64,000 nt of DNA from Rhodobacter maris (GCF_900217815.1 NZ_OBMT01000003.1:299987-363986), one strand, 5' to 3'. Positions 38,738 through 48,060 are shown, counted from the first letter of the stretch. Notes: generated from the sequence alone by a model not told the origin. A program made the numbers and translations.

Positions 38738-39634
38738 ATGAAGACCCTGTTTGCCCTCCTCGCCGCGACCGCCGCGCTTGCCAGTGCCGCTTCGGCTGAA
38801 GGTATCACCCAGTTCAACATCGGCATCCTCGGCGGCGAGAACGCCCAGGACCGGCTTTCCTCGAACGAATGCTTCCGCAAGGCAGTCGAAGACACGCTCG
38901 GCGTGCCGGTGAAACTCTTCGCGCCCGCCGATTATGACGGCGTGATCCAGGGCCTTCTGGGCGGCACGATCGACGCGGCGCTGCTCGGCGCTTCGGGCTA
39001 TGCCAAGATCTATCTGACCAACCCCGATGCCGTCACCCCGGCGCTGGTGACCACTCACCCGGATGGCTCCTCTGTCTATTACTCGATCGGCTTCGCGCGG
39101 CGCGACAGCGGCATCGCCTCGCTCACCGATGCCAAGGGCAAGGTTTTCGGCTTCGGCGATCCGAACTCGACCTCGGGCTATCTGATCCCTTCGCTCGAGA
39201 TCCCGCAGATCATCGGCGCGAAGATGGAAGACTATTTCGGCGAGGTGAAATTCACCGGTGGCCACGAACAGACCATCGTTGCGGTGAACAACGGCGATAT
39301 CGACGCGGGTGTGACCTGGGCCGATGGCAATGGCGACTGGGAAGACGGCTATAACGAGGGCGCGCTGCACAAGGCGGTGCAGGCCGGTCTCGTCGACATG
39401 AACGATCTGGTCGAGATCTGGAAATCGCAGCCGATCCCCGAAGGCCCGTTCGTGGTGCGCAATGCGCTCCCCGAAGACGTGAAGGAAAAAGTCATCGCGC
39501 TGATGGCCGGCCTGCACGAGAAAGACCCCGAATGCGCCAATGCGGTCAATTCGGGCGAGACCGCGGGCTTCGTGCCGGTGACCAATGCGGCCTATGAGCA
39601 AATCATCGCCGTGCGCAAGATGCAGTCGAACTGA
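38738..39634 (+). CDS. phnD: Phosphonate-binding periplasmic protein PhnD
   Basis: This 298-residue protein has a signal peptide (MKTLFALLAATAALASAASA). Family features are FNIGILGGENAQDRL, LLGASGYAKIYL and FGFGDPNSTSGYLIPS (ligand phosphonate/phosphate pocket). It feeds the two PhnE permeases. Confidence 0.95.
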   Translation: MKTLFALLAATAALASAASAEGITQFNIGILGGENAQDRLSSNECFRKAVEDTLGVPVKLFAPADYDGVIQGLLGGTIDAALLGASGYAKIYLTNPDAVTPALVTTHPDGSSVYYSIGFARRDSGIASLTDAKGKVFGFGDPNSTSGYLIPSLEIPQIIGAKMEDYFGEVKFTGGHEQTIVAVNNGDIDAGVTWADGNGDWEDGYNEGALHKAVQAGLVDMNDLVEIWKSQPIPEGPFVVRNALPEDVKEKVIALMAGLHEKDPECANAVNSGETAGFVPVTNAAYEQIIAVRKMQSN

Positions 39635-39647
39635 TTTTATGACGATC

Positions 39648-39669
39648 GACGGGGGCTCCGGCCCCCGTC
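39648..39669 (+). terminator. Hairpin after phnD
   Basis: GACGGGGGC (39648-39656) and GCCCCCGTC (39661-39669), loop TCCG, are followed by a weak T-rich stretch. It acts as a partial terminator or 3' stabiliser for phnD. Confidence 0.7.
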
Positions 39670-39720
39670 TATTCCTTGTGGCGCCGGATTGTCCGGGCGC
39701 CCCGTCCGGAAAGGCGCCAC

Positions 39721-40572
39721 ATGGCGGATGCCGCTCTTCCCGCAGATGAATACCTGGCCCTCGTGCGGCGCAAGCGGCTCTACGGGGCGATCCTTCTTTT
39801 GCTCTTCGTGCTTCTGATGGCCTCGGGCTTCGAGATTGCAGATGCGCGAAATGCGGGCAGCTTCGTGGGAGGCATCACCCATGTCTTTGATTTTCCCGGC
39901 GAGATCTTCTCTGAGGCTCTGCGCGATGGACGTAACCTGCCGGGCTTCGTGGTGAAGTTCCTGCCCTCGCTTCTTGAAACGCTCAACATCGCTGCGGTCT
40001 CGACGCTGATCGGCGGTATGATGGCGGCTCTGCTCGCGATCTTCTCCACCCGCGGGCTCGCGCTCTGGCCGAAGGGCATCTTCCTGTTTCGTCGCGCCAT
40101 GGATGTGATGCGCGCGATGCCGGAAATCGTCGTGGCGCTGGTGCTGATCTTTTTGCTGGGCGGTGGGCCAGTGCCGGCGATGATCGCGATCGTCGTGCAT
40201 ACTGCGGGAGCGCTCGGCAAACTCTTCTCCGAAGTGGCGGAAAACGCCGACCTCAAGCCCGTCGAGGGGCTCGCCTCGGTCGGCGCGGGCTGGCTTGCGC
40301 GGATCTGGTTCGGGATCGGGCCGCAGGTGGCGCCGAACTGGTCCTCCTATGCGCTTTTGCGCTTCGAGATCAATATCCGCGCCTCGGCGATCCTTGGTTT
40401 CGTCGGCTCGGGCGGCATTGGCTATGACCTGAAGACGGCGTTGCAATGGGGGCAGGGCAAATACGATCAGGTGGTGGCGATCTTCCTTCTGCTCTTTCTC
40501 ACCATCGTGCTTGTCGATGCCGTCTCAGACCGCGCCCGGGCGCGGCTGGTGCGGGGGAGGGCGGGCGCATGA
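39721..40572 (+). CDS. phnE: Phosphonate ABC transporter permease PhnE (first copy)
   Basis: This 283-residue permease of the PhnE family has MDVMRAMPEIVVALVLIFLLGGG and ENADLKPVEGLASVGAGW as the EAA-like loop. ATG 39721 is preceded by GGAAAGG. It overlaps the second phnE by four bases. Confidence 0.93.
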   Translation: MADAALPADEYLALVRRKRLYGAILLLLFVLLMASGFEIADARNAGSFVGGITHVFDFPGEIFSEALRDGRNLPGFVVKFLPSLLETLNIAAVSTLIGGMMAALLAIFSTRGLALWPKGIFLFRRAMDVMRAMPEIVVALVLIFLLGGGPVPAMIAIVVHTAGALGKLFSEVAENADLKPVEGLASVGAGWLARIWFGIGPQVAPNWSSYALLRFEINIRASAILGFVGSGGIGYDLKTALQWGQGKYDQVVAIFLLLFLTIVLVDAVSDRARARLVRGRAGA

Positions 40573-41915
40573 CCGTGAGCATGATGAAAAGCGTGAGCAC
40601 CCCGGTGCGGTTGATGGCGGAGATCGGTCTTGCGCGCGAATTCGCGCGCCGTCGCAGCCGGATGATCATGCTCATCCTCGCGGTGCTGGCCTATCTCGTC
40701 TATGTCTTTTTCGCCTTCGACATCCCCGGCGTGGCGGGGCGGATGCGGCCGGAAAACACCGCCACGCTGATTGGCGATTTCTGGAGCTACAAAACCCATG
40801 TGACGCGCGATCTGCGCAAGGAGAGCTTCGAGGTCGCGATCGAGGGCGAGACGAAGGGGCGCTACGCATCCGGCACCTATCCCGACTGGGTGCATCCGGG
40901 GCCGGAACCCGTCGTCGATCTGCCCGATGGCTCGCGCGTCACCTATACCGAGACGGGCGCGGTGATCGACCGCGCGGGTTATGGCCGGATCACCCTTGCG
41001 CGGGAGGGGCGGCATATCCGCCTCACCCTGCCCGAGGGGGCGGTGGCGCCCGGGGGGCTTTCCGCCTCGCAGACGCGCATCGGCCTCACCGGGCCGTGGT
41101 GGCGCTTCTCGATCACGCCGACGCGCACCGAGACCTTCCGTTACCAGCCGGGCTGGGAGCTTTTCTTCTTCACTCTCGAGAGCCCCTTTCACGGCAAATC
41201 GGCGGGCGAACTGCTGGCGCTCGCACTCTGGGAGCCGCGGCTCGATCCGGCACGCGCGAATATCGTCGGCATGCTCGAAGATATCTGGACCAACAAGATG
41301 TGGCGTCATGGCGATGTGATCTGGGCGCTGGGCGAGACGGTCTTGATGGCGTTTCTCGGCACGATGGGGGCGGGGCTCATCGCCTTTCCGCTCGCCTTCC
41401 TTGCGGCCTCGAATTTCACGCCGGGGCGCTGGCTGCGCTTTGCACTGCGCCGCATGTTCGATTTCTTCCGCGGTGTCGACGGGTTGATCTGGACCGTCAT
41501 TCTCAGCCGCGCCTTCGGGCCCGGCCCGCTCACCGGCGCGCTTGCGATCCTGATGACCGACACCGGCACCTTCGGCAAGACCTTCTCCGAGGCGCTCGAA
41601 AACATCGATGCGAAAGAGACCGAGGGCGTGGCCTCCACGGGGGCGAATGCGTTGCAGCGCGCACGCTTTGGCGTGGTGCCACAGGTGGCGCCGGTCATTC
41701 TCAGCCAGCTTCTCTACTATCTCGAAAGCAATACCCGCTCCGCTACGGTGATCGGCGCGCTGGTGGGCGGCGGCATCGGGCTTTTGCTGACGCAGGCGAT
41801 CCTGACCCAGAAGGACTGGGAGGAAGTGTGCTGGTATATCGTGTTGATCATCGGGATGGTGATGGCGATGGACAGCCTTTCGGGATGGCTGCGGCGGCGC
41901 GTCATCAAGGGGTAG
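40569..41915 (+). CDS. phnE: Phosphonate ABC transporter permease PhnE (second, long copy)
   Basis: This 448-residue protein has a first helix at about 25-45, then a roughly 200-residue soluble insert probably in the periplasm, then a PhnE-type permease domain (FFRGVDGLIWTVILSRAFGPGP and ENIDAKETEGVASTGANALQ). The long insert is typical of the second PhnE in many Rhodobacterales. The two PhnE likely form a heterodimer. Confidence 0.92.
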   Translation: MTVSMMKSVSTPVRLMAEIGLAREFARRRSRMIMLILAVLAYLVYVFFAFDIPGVAGRMRPENTATLIGDFWSYKTHVTRDLRKESFEVAIEGETKGRYASGTYPDWVHPGPEPVVDLPDGSRVTYTETGAVIDRAGYGRITLAREGRHIRLTLPEGAVAPGGLSASQTRIGLTGPWWRFSITPTRTETFRYQPGWELFFFTLESPFHGKSAGELLALALWEPRLDPARANIVGMLEDIWTNKMWRHGDVIWALGETVLMAFLGTMGAGLIAFPLAFLAASNFTPGRWLRFALRRMFDFFRGVDGLIWTVILSRAFGPGPLTGALAILMTDTGTFGKTFSEALENIDAKETEGVASTGANALQRARFGVVPQVAPVILSQLLYYLESNTRSATVIGALVGGGIGLLLTQAILTQKDWEEVCWYIVLIIGMVMAMDSLSGWLRRRVIKG

Positions 41916-41918
41916 ACC

Positions 41919-42545
41919 ATGCCGAAACTGCACCGCACCACGCCGCTGATCGGCCCCGAGTGCGAGATCGTCAATGTGAGCTTTGGCGCTTTTGTCGAGG
42001 TCGGGCGGGGATCGCGGCTGCTCAATGTCGAGATGCAGGATTACGCCTATTGCGACCGTTTCGCCGATATCGCCAATACCACGGTTGGGCGATTTTCCAA
42101 TATCGCCGCGATGACCCGGATCGGCCCGACCGATCACCCCTGGCGCCATGCCGCGCAGCATCACTTCCTCTATCGCTCTTCCTATTACTGGGACGATGTG
42201 AGCGATGATGCGGGGTTCTTTGCCCATCGCGCGGGGCGGCGGGTGCGGCTTGGCGCGGATTGCTGGATCGGGCATGGTGCGATCATCAAGCCCGAGGTGA
42301 GCGTGGGAATTGGCGCCGTGGTGGCGGCCGGTGCGGTGGTGACGAAGGATGTGGCGCCCTTCATGATCGTGGCGGGCTGCCCGGCGCGACCCCTGAAAAG
42401 GCGCTTTTCCGAGCAAGTGGCGGAGCGGTTGCTGCGGCTGGCCTGGTGGGACTGGAGTCACGAGACCCTGCGCGCGCGGCTCCAGGATTTCCGCACCCTG
42501 CCGGCCGAGGAGTTTCTGGAGCGCTACGAGGGGGTGCCCGGCTGA
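41919..42545 (+). CDS. Left-handed beta-helix acetyltransferase-like phosphonate protein
   Basis: This 208-residue hexapeptide-repeat protein of the xenobiotic/chloramphenicol acetyltransferase type has VGRFSNIAAMTRIGPTDHP, RLGADCWIGHGAIIKPEVSVGIGA and AGAVVTKDVAPF. Such genes are regularly linked to phn clusters and may modify aminoalkylphosphonates, a role played by PhnO in E. coli. The activity here is inferred from context. Confidence 0.85.
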   Translation: MPKLHRTTPLIGPECEIVNVSFGAFVEVGRGSRLLNVEMQDYAYCDRFADIANTTVGRFSNIAAMTRIGPTDHPWRHAAQHHFLYRSSYYWDDVSDDAGFFAHRAGRRVRLGADCWIGHGAIIKPEVSVGIGAVVAAGAVVTKDVAPFMIVAGCPARPLKRRFSEQVAERLLRLAWWDWSHETLRARLQDFRTLPAEEFLERYEGVPG

Positions 42546-42598
42546 GGGGGGCGCCGGGGCGGAGCGCCCGGCCCGCCCACGAGGAGCGGCCCGGGCGC

Positions 42599-42618
42599 TG
42601 CCCGGTGTGCCACCGGGC
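42599..42618. terminator. Hairpin between convergent acetyltransferase gene and phnF
   Basis: CCCGGTG (42601-42607) and CACCGGG (42611-42617) form a stem extended by GC pairs, in a GC-rich space between convergent genes. Confidence 0.55.
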
Positions 42619-42626
42619 GCGGGGCC

Positions 42627-43343
42627 CTAATCGTTGCGCTCCGGGGTGACGCTCAGCGCGACCCGCTCGCCCACGAACCAGGTAAGCCCGTATTCGACCG
42701 GGGCGCCGGCGGGATCGACATTCACCGCCTCGGTGCGCAGGAGTGCCGCGCCGTCGGTCACGCGCAAGAGCCCGGCGCGGGGGCCGCGGGCGAGCTCGGC
42801 GGTGATCCGGGTCGAGGCACGGGTGTAATCGCAAAGCCCCGCCTCGCGCAGCGCCGCGGTGACCGAGGCGAGGCGGGCGAGCGCCTCGGGCAGGGCGGGA
42901 AAGCGCGCCGCGGGGAAGGCGGAGCGGAAGAGGCCGAGCGGCACCCCGTCGGCAAGCGAGATCCCCTCGAAGAGATGCACCTCTGCGCAGCCAAGCGCGG
43001 CGGCTTCCTCGGGCGTGGCGGCACGGGTCTCGATGCGCAGCACCACCCGCGCGGGGGAGCGGCCCGAGGCGGTGACATTTTGCTGAAACCGCACCCTTCG
43101 GCCGAGCGGATAATCGGCGCGGGGCGCGGCGGCCACGAACACCCCCGCGCCGCGGCGCGCATGCACCAGCCCCTCGGCGGCAAGCGCCGCGAGCGCATGG
43201 CGCACGGTGTGGCGGTTCACCCCGAACCGCGCCGAAAGCGCGGCCTCGGTGGGCAATTTTGCCCCCGGCGGATAGGCGCCGCCCGCGATCTCGCTGCGCA
43301 GGCTTGCGGCGATGGCGGCCCAGAGCGGGGCAGGTTTTGTCAT
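42627..43343 (-). CDS. phnF: GntR/HutC-family phosphonate regulator PhnF
   Basis: This 238-residue regulator has an N-terminal winged helix (PPGAKLPTEAALSARFGVNRHTVRHALAALAAEGL, about residues 26-60, in parts) and a C-terminal UTRA ligand domain (GRRVRFQQNVTASG onward). It is divergent from phnG and likely represses phn genes. I use ATG 43343; a TTG one codon upstream is possible. Confidence 0.93.
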   Translation of the reverse strand: MTKPAPLWAAIAASLRSEIAGGAYPPGAKLPTEAALSARFGVNRHTVRHALAALAAEGLVHARRGAGVFVAAAPRADYPLGRRVRFQQNVTASGRSPARVVLRIETRAATPEEAAALGCAEVHLFEGISLADGVPLGLFRSAFPAARFPALPEALARLASVTAALREAGLCDYTRASTRITAELARGPRAGLLRVTDGAALLRTEAVNVDPAGAPVEYGLTWFVGERVALSVTPERND

Positions 43344-43381
43344 CAAAGCTTCACTGGCGGAATCGCCCCATCTACGGATAT

Positions 43382-43409
43382 TTGTCTAGTTGTATATTAA
43401 AGGAGACAA
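43382..43409. promoter_or_regulatory. Inverted repeat in the phnF-phnG promoter (possible PhnF operator)
   Basis: TTGTCT (43382-43387) and AGACAA (43404-43409) are inverted around an AT-rich core (TTGTATATTA) in the 75-base divergent space. HutC-type GntR proteins bind such sites. The right arm overlaps the phnG ribosome site GGAGA. Confidence 0.5.
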
Positions 43410-43418
43410 CTTCGCAAG

Positions 43419-43865
43419 ATGTCGAACCTCTCTCCCGAACCGGCGGTGCGGGCCGCGCGCATGGGGCTTCTGGCGCGTGCCCCCGCGGCGCGGTTGGCCC
43501 AACTCTTCCCCGATCTGCCCGCGCATGACTGGCTGCGCGCGCCCGAGATCGGCGCGGTGATGCTGCGCGGGCGGATGGGCGCGGTGGGGGCACCCTTCAA
43601 CCTCGGCGAGATGAGCGTGACGCGCTGCGTGCTGCGGCTTTCTGACGGGCGCGTCGGGCATGCCCATGTGCAGGGGCGCGACAAGGATCACGCGACCCGG
43701 GCCGCCGCGCTCGATGCGCTGATGCAGGGGCCGGAGGCCGGGCGGATCGAGGCCGAGGTTCTGGCGCCGCTGCGCGCCGAGGAAGCCGCGCGGCGGCGCC
43801 AGCGGGCCGAGCGGGCGGCGGCGACCAGGGTCGAGTTTTTCACATTGGTGCGCGGGGAGGATTGA
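43419..43865 (+). CDS. phnG: C-P lyase subunit PhnG
   Basis: This 148-residue subunit of the PhnGHIJ core complex has the family feature PFNLGEMSVTRCVLRLSDGRVGHAHVQGRD (in parts). It is two bases from phnH. Confidence 0.93.
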   Translation: MSNLSPEPAVRAARMGLLARAPAARLAQLFPDLPAHDWLRAPEIGAVMLRGRMGAVGAPFNLGEMSVTRCVLRLSDGRVGHAHVQGRDKDHATRAAALDALMQGPEAGRIEAEVLAPLRAEEAARRRQRAERAAATRVEFFTLVRGED

Positions 43866-43867
43866 GG

Positions 43868-44431
43868 ATGGAAGACCCCCTTTCGGGCGGCTTTGCCGAT
43901 GCACCGGTGCAGGCCGCACGCGCCTTTCGCGCCGCGCTCGAGGCGATGGCGCGGCCGGGCCGGATGCAAAGGCTCGCGGGCGCCACCCCGCCCGCGCCGC
44001 TTTCGGTCGCAGCGGGGACGCTGCTTCTGACGTTGGTGGACGACACCACGCCGCTTTACCTTGCGCCCGGCCATCAGGGCGCAGCTCTGCGCGACTGGAT
44101 CGCCTTTCATTGCGCAGCGCCCCTTTGCGCGCCCGAAGAGGCGGTCTTCGCGCTGGGCCGCTGGGAGGGGCTGCCGCTGGAGCGCTTCCGGCTCGGCACG
44201 CCCGAATATCCTGACCGCTCGGTGACGCTGATCGTCGAACCCCCCGCGCTTGCGCCGCAGAATGCGCAGCTTTCCGGCCCGGGCATTGCCACGGTGCAGG
44301 CGGCACAGCTTCCCGAAACGGCGGCGTTCGAGGCCAACCGGGCGCGCTTCCCGCTTGGTTTTGACGCTTTCTTTTGTGCGGGCGATCAGGCCTTTGCCCT
44401 GCCGCGCTCGACCCGGGTGGAGGCGCTCTGA
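43868..44431 (+). CDS. phnH: C-P lyase subunit PhnH
   Basis: This 187-residue protein has GFADAPVQAARAFRAALEAMARPG at the start, typical of PhnH, and GPGIATVQAAQL in the middle. ATG 43868 was chosen over TTG 43862. It ends one base into phnI. Confidence 0.93.
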   Translation: MEDPLSGGFADAPVQAARAFRAALEAMARPGRMQRLAGATPPAPLSVAAGTLLLTLVDDTTPLYLAPGHQGAALRDWIAFHCAAPLCAPEEAVFALGRWEGLPLERFRLGTPEYPDRSVTLIVEPPALAPQNAQLSGPGIATVQAAQLPETAAFEANRARFPLGFDAFFCAGDQAFALPRSTRVEAL

Positions 44432-45513
44432 TGTATGTGGCGACGAAGGGGGGCGAGCGGGCGATTGATGCCGCGCATGGCTGGCTGGCGGCCGAGCGGC
44501 GCGGTGACCCCGGTGTGGCCGAACTTTCCATCGCGCAGATCCGCGAGCAGATGGCGCTCGCCGTCAACCGCGTCATGGCGGAGGGCTCGCTTTATGACCG
44601 TGACCTTGCCGCGCTCGCGATCAAGCAGGCGCGCGGCGATCTGATCGAGGCGGTGTTTTTGATCCGCGCCTATCGCACCACGCTGCCGCGTTTTGGCGCC
44701 TCCATGCCGATGGAAACGGGGGCGATGCAGATCACCCGGCGCATCTCGGCCACTTTCAAGGATGTGCCGGGGGGGCAGGTGCTGGGCCCGACCTTCGACT
44801 ATACGCACCGGTTGCTCGACTTTGCGCTGATGGCGGAGGGCGAGGCACCGCTTGCGCCCCGCGCGCCGGCCGAGGAGGTGCCCGCGCCGCATGTGCTGGG
44901 CCTGCTCGACCGCGACGGGCTGATGGAGCCGGTCCCCGAAGGCGCGGCAGTGCCGCCCGATCTCACCCGCGCGCCACTCGAACTCCCGGCCTCCCGCGCA
45001 TTGCGGCTGCAGGCGCTTGCCCGCGGCGACGAGGGCTTCGTGCTGGGCCTCGCCTATTCCACCCAGCGCGGCTACGGGCGCACCCATGCCTTTGTGGGCG
45101 AATTGCGCATCGGCATGGTGGCGGTGGAAATGGAGATCCCGGAGCTTGGCTTTGCCGTCGAGATCGGGGACGTCGAACTGACCGAATGTGAGACCGTGAA
45201 CCAGTTCATCGGCTCGAAGACCGAGCCCGCGCAATTCACCCGCGGCTATGGGCTGGTGCTGGGCCAGTCCGAACGCAAGGCGATCTCGATGAGCCTTGTG
45301 GACCGGGCGCTGCGCTGGGAGGAACTGGGCGAGGAAAACACCGGCGCCCCTGCGCAGGACGAGGAATTCGTTCTGGCGCATTGCGACAACATTCAGGCGA
45401 CGGGGTTTCTGGAGCATATCAAACTGCCCCATTACGTCGATTTCCAGTCCGAACTGGAGTTGATCCGGAAGCTGCGGCGCGGCGCGACGGCTATGAACGA
45501 GGCGGAAGAATGA
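44431..45513 (+). CDS. phnI: C-P lyase subunit PhnI
   Basis: This 360-residue protein opens with MYVATKGGERAIDAAHGWLA and has FGASMPMETGAMQITRRISATFKDVPGGQVLGPTFDYTHRLLDFAL in parts, the PhnI hallmarks. With PhnGHL it attaches the phosphonate to ribose-1 of ATP. The next phn gene starts 201 bases later because of a reverse-strand gene in between. Confidence 0.95.
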   Translation: MYVATKGGERAIDAAHGWLAAERRGDPGVAELSIAQIREQMALAVNRVMAEGSLYDRDLAALAIKQARGDLIEAVFLIRAYRTTLPRFGASMPMETGAMQITRRISATFKDVPGGQVLGPTFDYTHRLLDFALMAEGEAPLAPRAPAEEVPAPHVLGLLDRDGLMEPVPEGAAVPPDLTRAPLELPASRALRLQALARGDEGFVLGLAYSTQRGYGRTHAFVGELRIGMVAVEMEIPELGFAVEIGDVELTECETVNQFIGSKTEPAQFTRGYGLVLGQSERKAISMSLVDRALRWEELGEENTGAPAQDEEFVLAHCDNIQATGFLEHIKLPHYVDFQSELELIRKLRRGATAMNEAEE

Positions 45514-45515
45514 GC

Positions 45516-45686
45516 TCAGTCGTCCCCGCTGGCGCAATCGGCCGCGCCGTCAAACCCGCAGGAGAGCTCGGATCCGTTGCTTGTCCGGGGGGTGGGCCTG
45601 CGAAGGCGCAGGTCATCGCGGTTGAGCCGTGCGGCGAGCATCATGATCACGAAAAGCGTGGCGAAAAAAACGGCAAGCTGCATCAT
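45516..45686 (-). CDS. Small membrane protein on the opposite strand inside the phn operon
   Basis: This is a 56-residue reading frame. It begins MMQLAVFFATLFVIMMLAARL, one N-terminal membrane helix, then a basic stretch (NRDDLRLRRPTP) and a small acidic C-terminus with two Cys (SCGFDGAADCASGDD). A strong AGGAGG stands 7 bases before ATG 45686. Its stop is two bases from the phnI stop, so phnI and this gene are convergent, and its start faces phnJ. The forward-strand frame over the same DNA gives a poor, His-rich, non-helical peptide. I do not recognise the family. Confidence 0.6.
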   Translation of the reverse strand: MMQLAVFFATLFVIMMLAARLNRDDLRLRRPTPRTSNGSELSCGFDGAADCASGDD

Positions 45687-45714
45687 TTTTTGCCTCCTGG
45701 CCCCGGAGGGCACC

Positions 45715-46584
45715 ATGACTGAGGCCTATAGCTTCGCGTATCTTGACGAGTCGACCAAGCGGATGATCCGTCGCACCCTGCTCAAAGCCCTCGCCGTGCC
45801 GGGCTATCAGGTGCCATTCGCCTCCCGCGAGATGCCGATGCCCTACGGCTGGGGCACCGGCGGCGTGCAGGTGACGGCGGCCTGCCTCGTGCCCGAAGAC
45901 GTGCTCAAGGTGATCGACCAGGGCGCGGATGACACGACGAACGCAGTCTCGATCCGGCGCTTCTTCCAGCGCACCGCGGGTGTGGCGGTGACCGAACACA
46001 CGACCGAAGCAAGCCTGATCCAGACACGCCATCGCATTCCCGAGGCGCCGCTCAAAGAGGGGCAGATCCTCATCTATCAGGTGCCGATCCCGGAGCCCCT
46101 GCGCTTTCTCGAACCGCGCGAAAGCGAGACCCGCAAGATGCATGCGCTTGAGGAATACGGGCTCATGCATGTAAAGCTTTACGAGGACATCGCGCGCCAC
46201 GGCGCGATTGCCACCTCCTACGGCTATCCGGTCAAGGTCGAGGGGCGCTATGTGATGGACCCGAGCCCGATCCCGAAATTCGACAACCCCAAGCTCTCGG
46301 GCAACCCGGCGATCCAGCTGTTCGGCGCCGGGCGTGAGAGCCGGATCCATGCCCTGCCGCCCTATACGCGGGTGGTGAACCTCGATTTCGAGGATCATCC
46401 GTTCGAGCCGACCAAGGCCGATGCCGCCTGTGACCTTTGCGGCGCGACGACGAGCTACCTCGACGAGGTGATCATGGATGACGCGGGCGGGCGGATGTTT
46501 TGCTGCTCCGACACCGATTTCTGCGCCACGCGCCGGGCCGCGGGGCACGCGGGGCGGCTTGCGCCCGGGGGAGAGGCGGCATGA
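45715..46584 (+). CDS. phnJ: C-P lyase PhnJ, radical-SAM catalytic subunit
   Basis: This 289-residue subunit cleaves the carbon-phosphorus bond of ribosyl-1-phosphonate 5-phosphate using S-adenosylmethionine and a 4Fe-4S cluster. The cluster Cys residues are near the C-terminus, in CDLCGATTS and FCCSDTDFC. MPYGWGTGGVQVTAACL near residue 40 is typical. GGAGGG precedes ATG 45715. Confidence 0.96.
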   Translation: MTEAYSFAYLDESTKRMIRRTLLKALAVPGYQVPFASREMPMPYGWGTGGVQVTAACLVPEDVLKVIDQGADDTTNAVSIRRFFQRTAGVAVTEHTTEASLIQTRHRIPEAPLKEGQILIYQVPIPEPLRFLEPRESETRKMHALEEYGLMHVKLYEDIARHGAIATSYGYPVKVEGRYVMDPSPIPKFDNPKLSGNPAIQLFGAGRESRIHALPPYTRVVNLDFEDHPFEPTKADAACDLCGATTSYLDEVIMDDAGGRMFCCSDTDFCATRRAAGHAGRLAPGGEAA

Positions 46585-47336
46585 GCGCGCTGCTGCAGGT
46601 CGAGGGGCTCGAGAAGCGCTATGGCGCGCGGATCGGCTGCACCGGGGTGAGCTTCGATCTTTTCCCCGGCGAGGTGCTGGGCATCGTGGGCGAGTCGGGG
46701 TCGGGGAAATCGACGCTGCTGGCGTGCCTTGCCGGGCATCTTGCGGCTGACAGCGGGCAGATCCTTTACCGCGGCCGCGATCTTGGCGCCATGGCCGAGC
46801 CCGAACGGCGGGTGCTTGCCCGCACCGAATGGGCCTTCGTGCATCAAAACCCGCGCGACGGGCTGCGCATGGGGGTGAGCGCGGGGGCCAATGTGGGCGA
46901 GCGGCTGATGGCGGTGGGCGCGCGCCATTACGGCGCGATCCGCGCCGCGGCCGAAGACTGGCTTGGCCGGGTGGAGATTGATCCGGGCCGGATCGACGAC
47001 CGCCCGCGCGCCTTTTCGGGCGGCATGCAGCAGCGGCTGCAGATCGCGCGCAACCTCGTCACCGCCCCGCGGCTTGTCCTGATGGACGAGCCGACCGGGG
47101 GGCTCGATGTTTCAGTGCAGGCGCGGCTTCTCGATCTTCTGCGCGCGCTCGTGCGCGAGATGGGGCTTGGCGTGATCATCGTCACCCATGACCTTGCCGT
47201 GGCGCGGTTGCTCGCCGACCGGCTGATGGTGATGAAGGATGGCCGGGTGATCGAGGCGGGGCTCACCGATCAGGTGCTCGATGACCCGCAGGCCGCTTAT
47301 ACGCAGCTCCTCGTTTCCTCGGTGCTGCAGGTATGA
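46581..47336 (+). CDS. phnK: C-P lyase ATPase-like subunit PhnK
   Basis: This 251-residue ABC-type ATPase has Walker [10 protein letters not shown], signature FSGGMQQRLQIARNL and Walker B LVLMDEPTGGLD. In E. coli PhnK binds the PhnJ face of the core complex and is not a transporter. It overlaps phnJ by four bases. Confidence 0.94.
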   Translation: MSALLQVEGLEKRYGARIGCTGVSFDLFPGEVLGIVGESGSGKSTLLACLAGHLAADSGQILYRGRDLGAMAEPERRVLARTEWAFVHQNPRDGLRMGVSAGANVGERLMAVGARHYGAIRAAAEDWLGRVEIDPGRIDDRPRAFSGGMQQRLQIARNLVTAPRLVLMDEPTGGLDVSVQARLLDLLRALVREMGLGVIIVTHDLAVARLLADRLMVMKDGRVIEAGLTDQVLDDPQAAYTQLLVSSVLQV

Positions 47337-47370
47337 GCGGGAGGGCGGGCGGGGCGAAACATCAGGGACC

Positions 47371-48060
47371 ATGCCGATGATCCGGATCGAAAATCTTTCC
47401 AAAAGCTTTACGCTGCACAATCAGGGCGGGGCAGTGATCGAGGTCTTGCGCGGCGCGGCTCTGAGCGTTGCGCCCGGTGAATGCGTGGCGCTGACAGGCG
47501 CCTCGGGGGCGGGAAAATCCACCCTGATGCGGATGATCTGGGGGAATTACCGCGCCGCCTCCGGGCAGATCCTTGTGGGCGGGCTCGATGTGGCGCAGGC
47601 GAGCCCGCGCGAGATCATTGCCTTGCGCCGCGACCGGCTCGGCTATGTGAGCCAGTTCCTGCGCGTCGTGCCGCGAGTTCCCACGCGGCGCGTCGTGGCC
47701 GAGCCGCTCCTCGCACTTGGCATGGGAGAGGCCGAGGCGATTGCGCGGGCCGAAGGCTTGCTCTCCACCCTCAACATCCCCGAGCGGCTCTGGTCGCTTT
47801 CCCCCACCACTTTCTCGGGCGGCGAGCAGCAGCGGGTGAACATCGCGCGCGGCTTTGCCCATCCTTACCCTGCGCTTTTGCTCGACGAACCCACCGCCTC
47901 GCTCGATGCGGTGAACCGCGAGGTGGTGCTCGGCCTGATCGCGGCGGCGAAGGCGCGCGGGGCGGCGCTGATCGGCATCTTTCATGACGAAGCCGCGCGC
48001 GCCCGCGTGGCCGATCGCGCGGTCGACGTGACGGCCTTCACCCCCGCGAGGGCGGCATGA
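47371..48060 (+). CDS. phnL: C-P lyase ATPase-like subunit PhnL
   Basis: This 229-residue ABC-type protein has Walker A GASGAGKST, signature FSGGEQQRVNIARGF and Walker B ALLLDEPTASLD. It takes part in ribosyl-phosphonate formation with PhnGHI. ATG 47371 follows 34 bases after phnK. Confidence 0.94.
   Translation: MPMIRIENLSKSFTLHNQGGAVIEVLRGAALSVAPGECVALTGASGAGKSTLMRMIWGNYRAASGQILVGGLDVAQASPREIIALRRDRLGYVSQFLRVVPRVPTRRVVAEPLLALGMGEAEAIARAEGLLSTLNIPERLWSLSPTTFSGGEQQRVNIARGFAHPYPALLLDEPTASLDAVNREVVLGLIAAAKARGAALIGIFHDEAARARVADRAVDVTAFTPARAA

Noticed and set aside
45510..45722. Forward-strand frame between phnI and phnJ
   Set aside because: Its product is His- and Gly-rich with no helix or hydrophobic core and shares DNA with the much better reverse-strand frame that has its own strong ribosome site.
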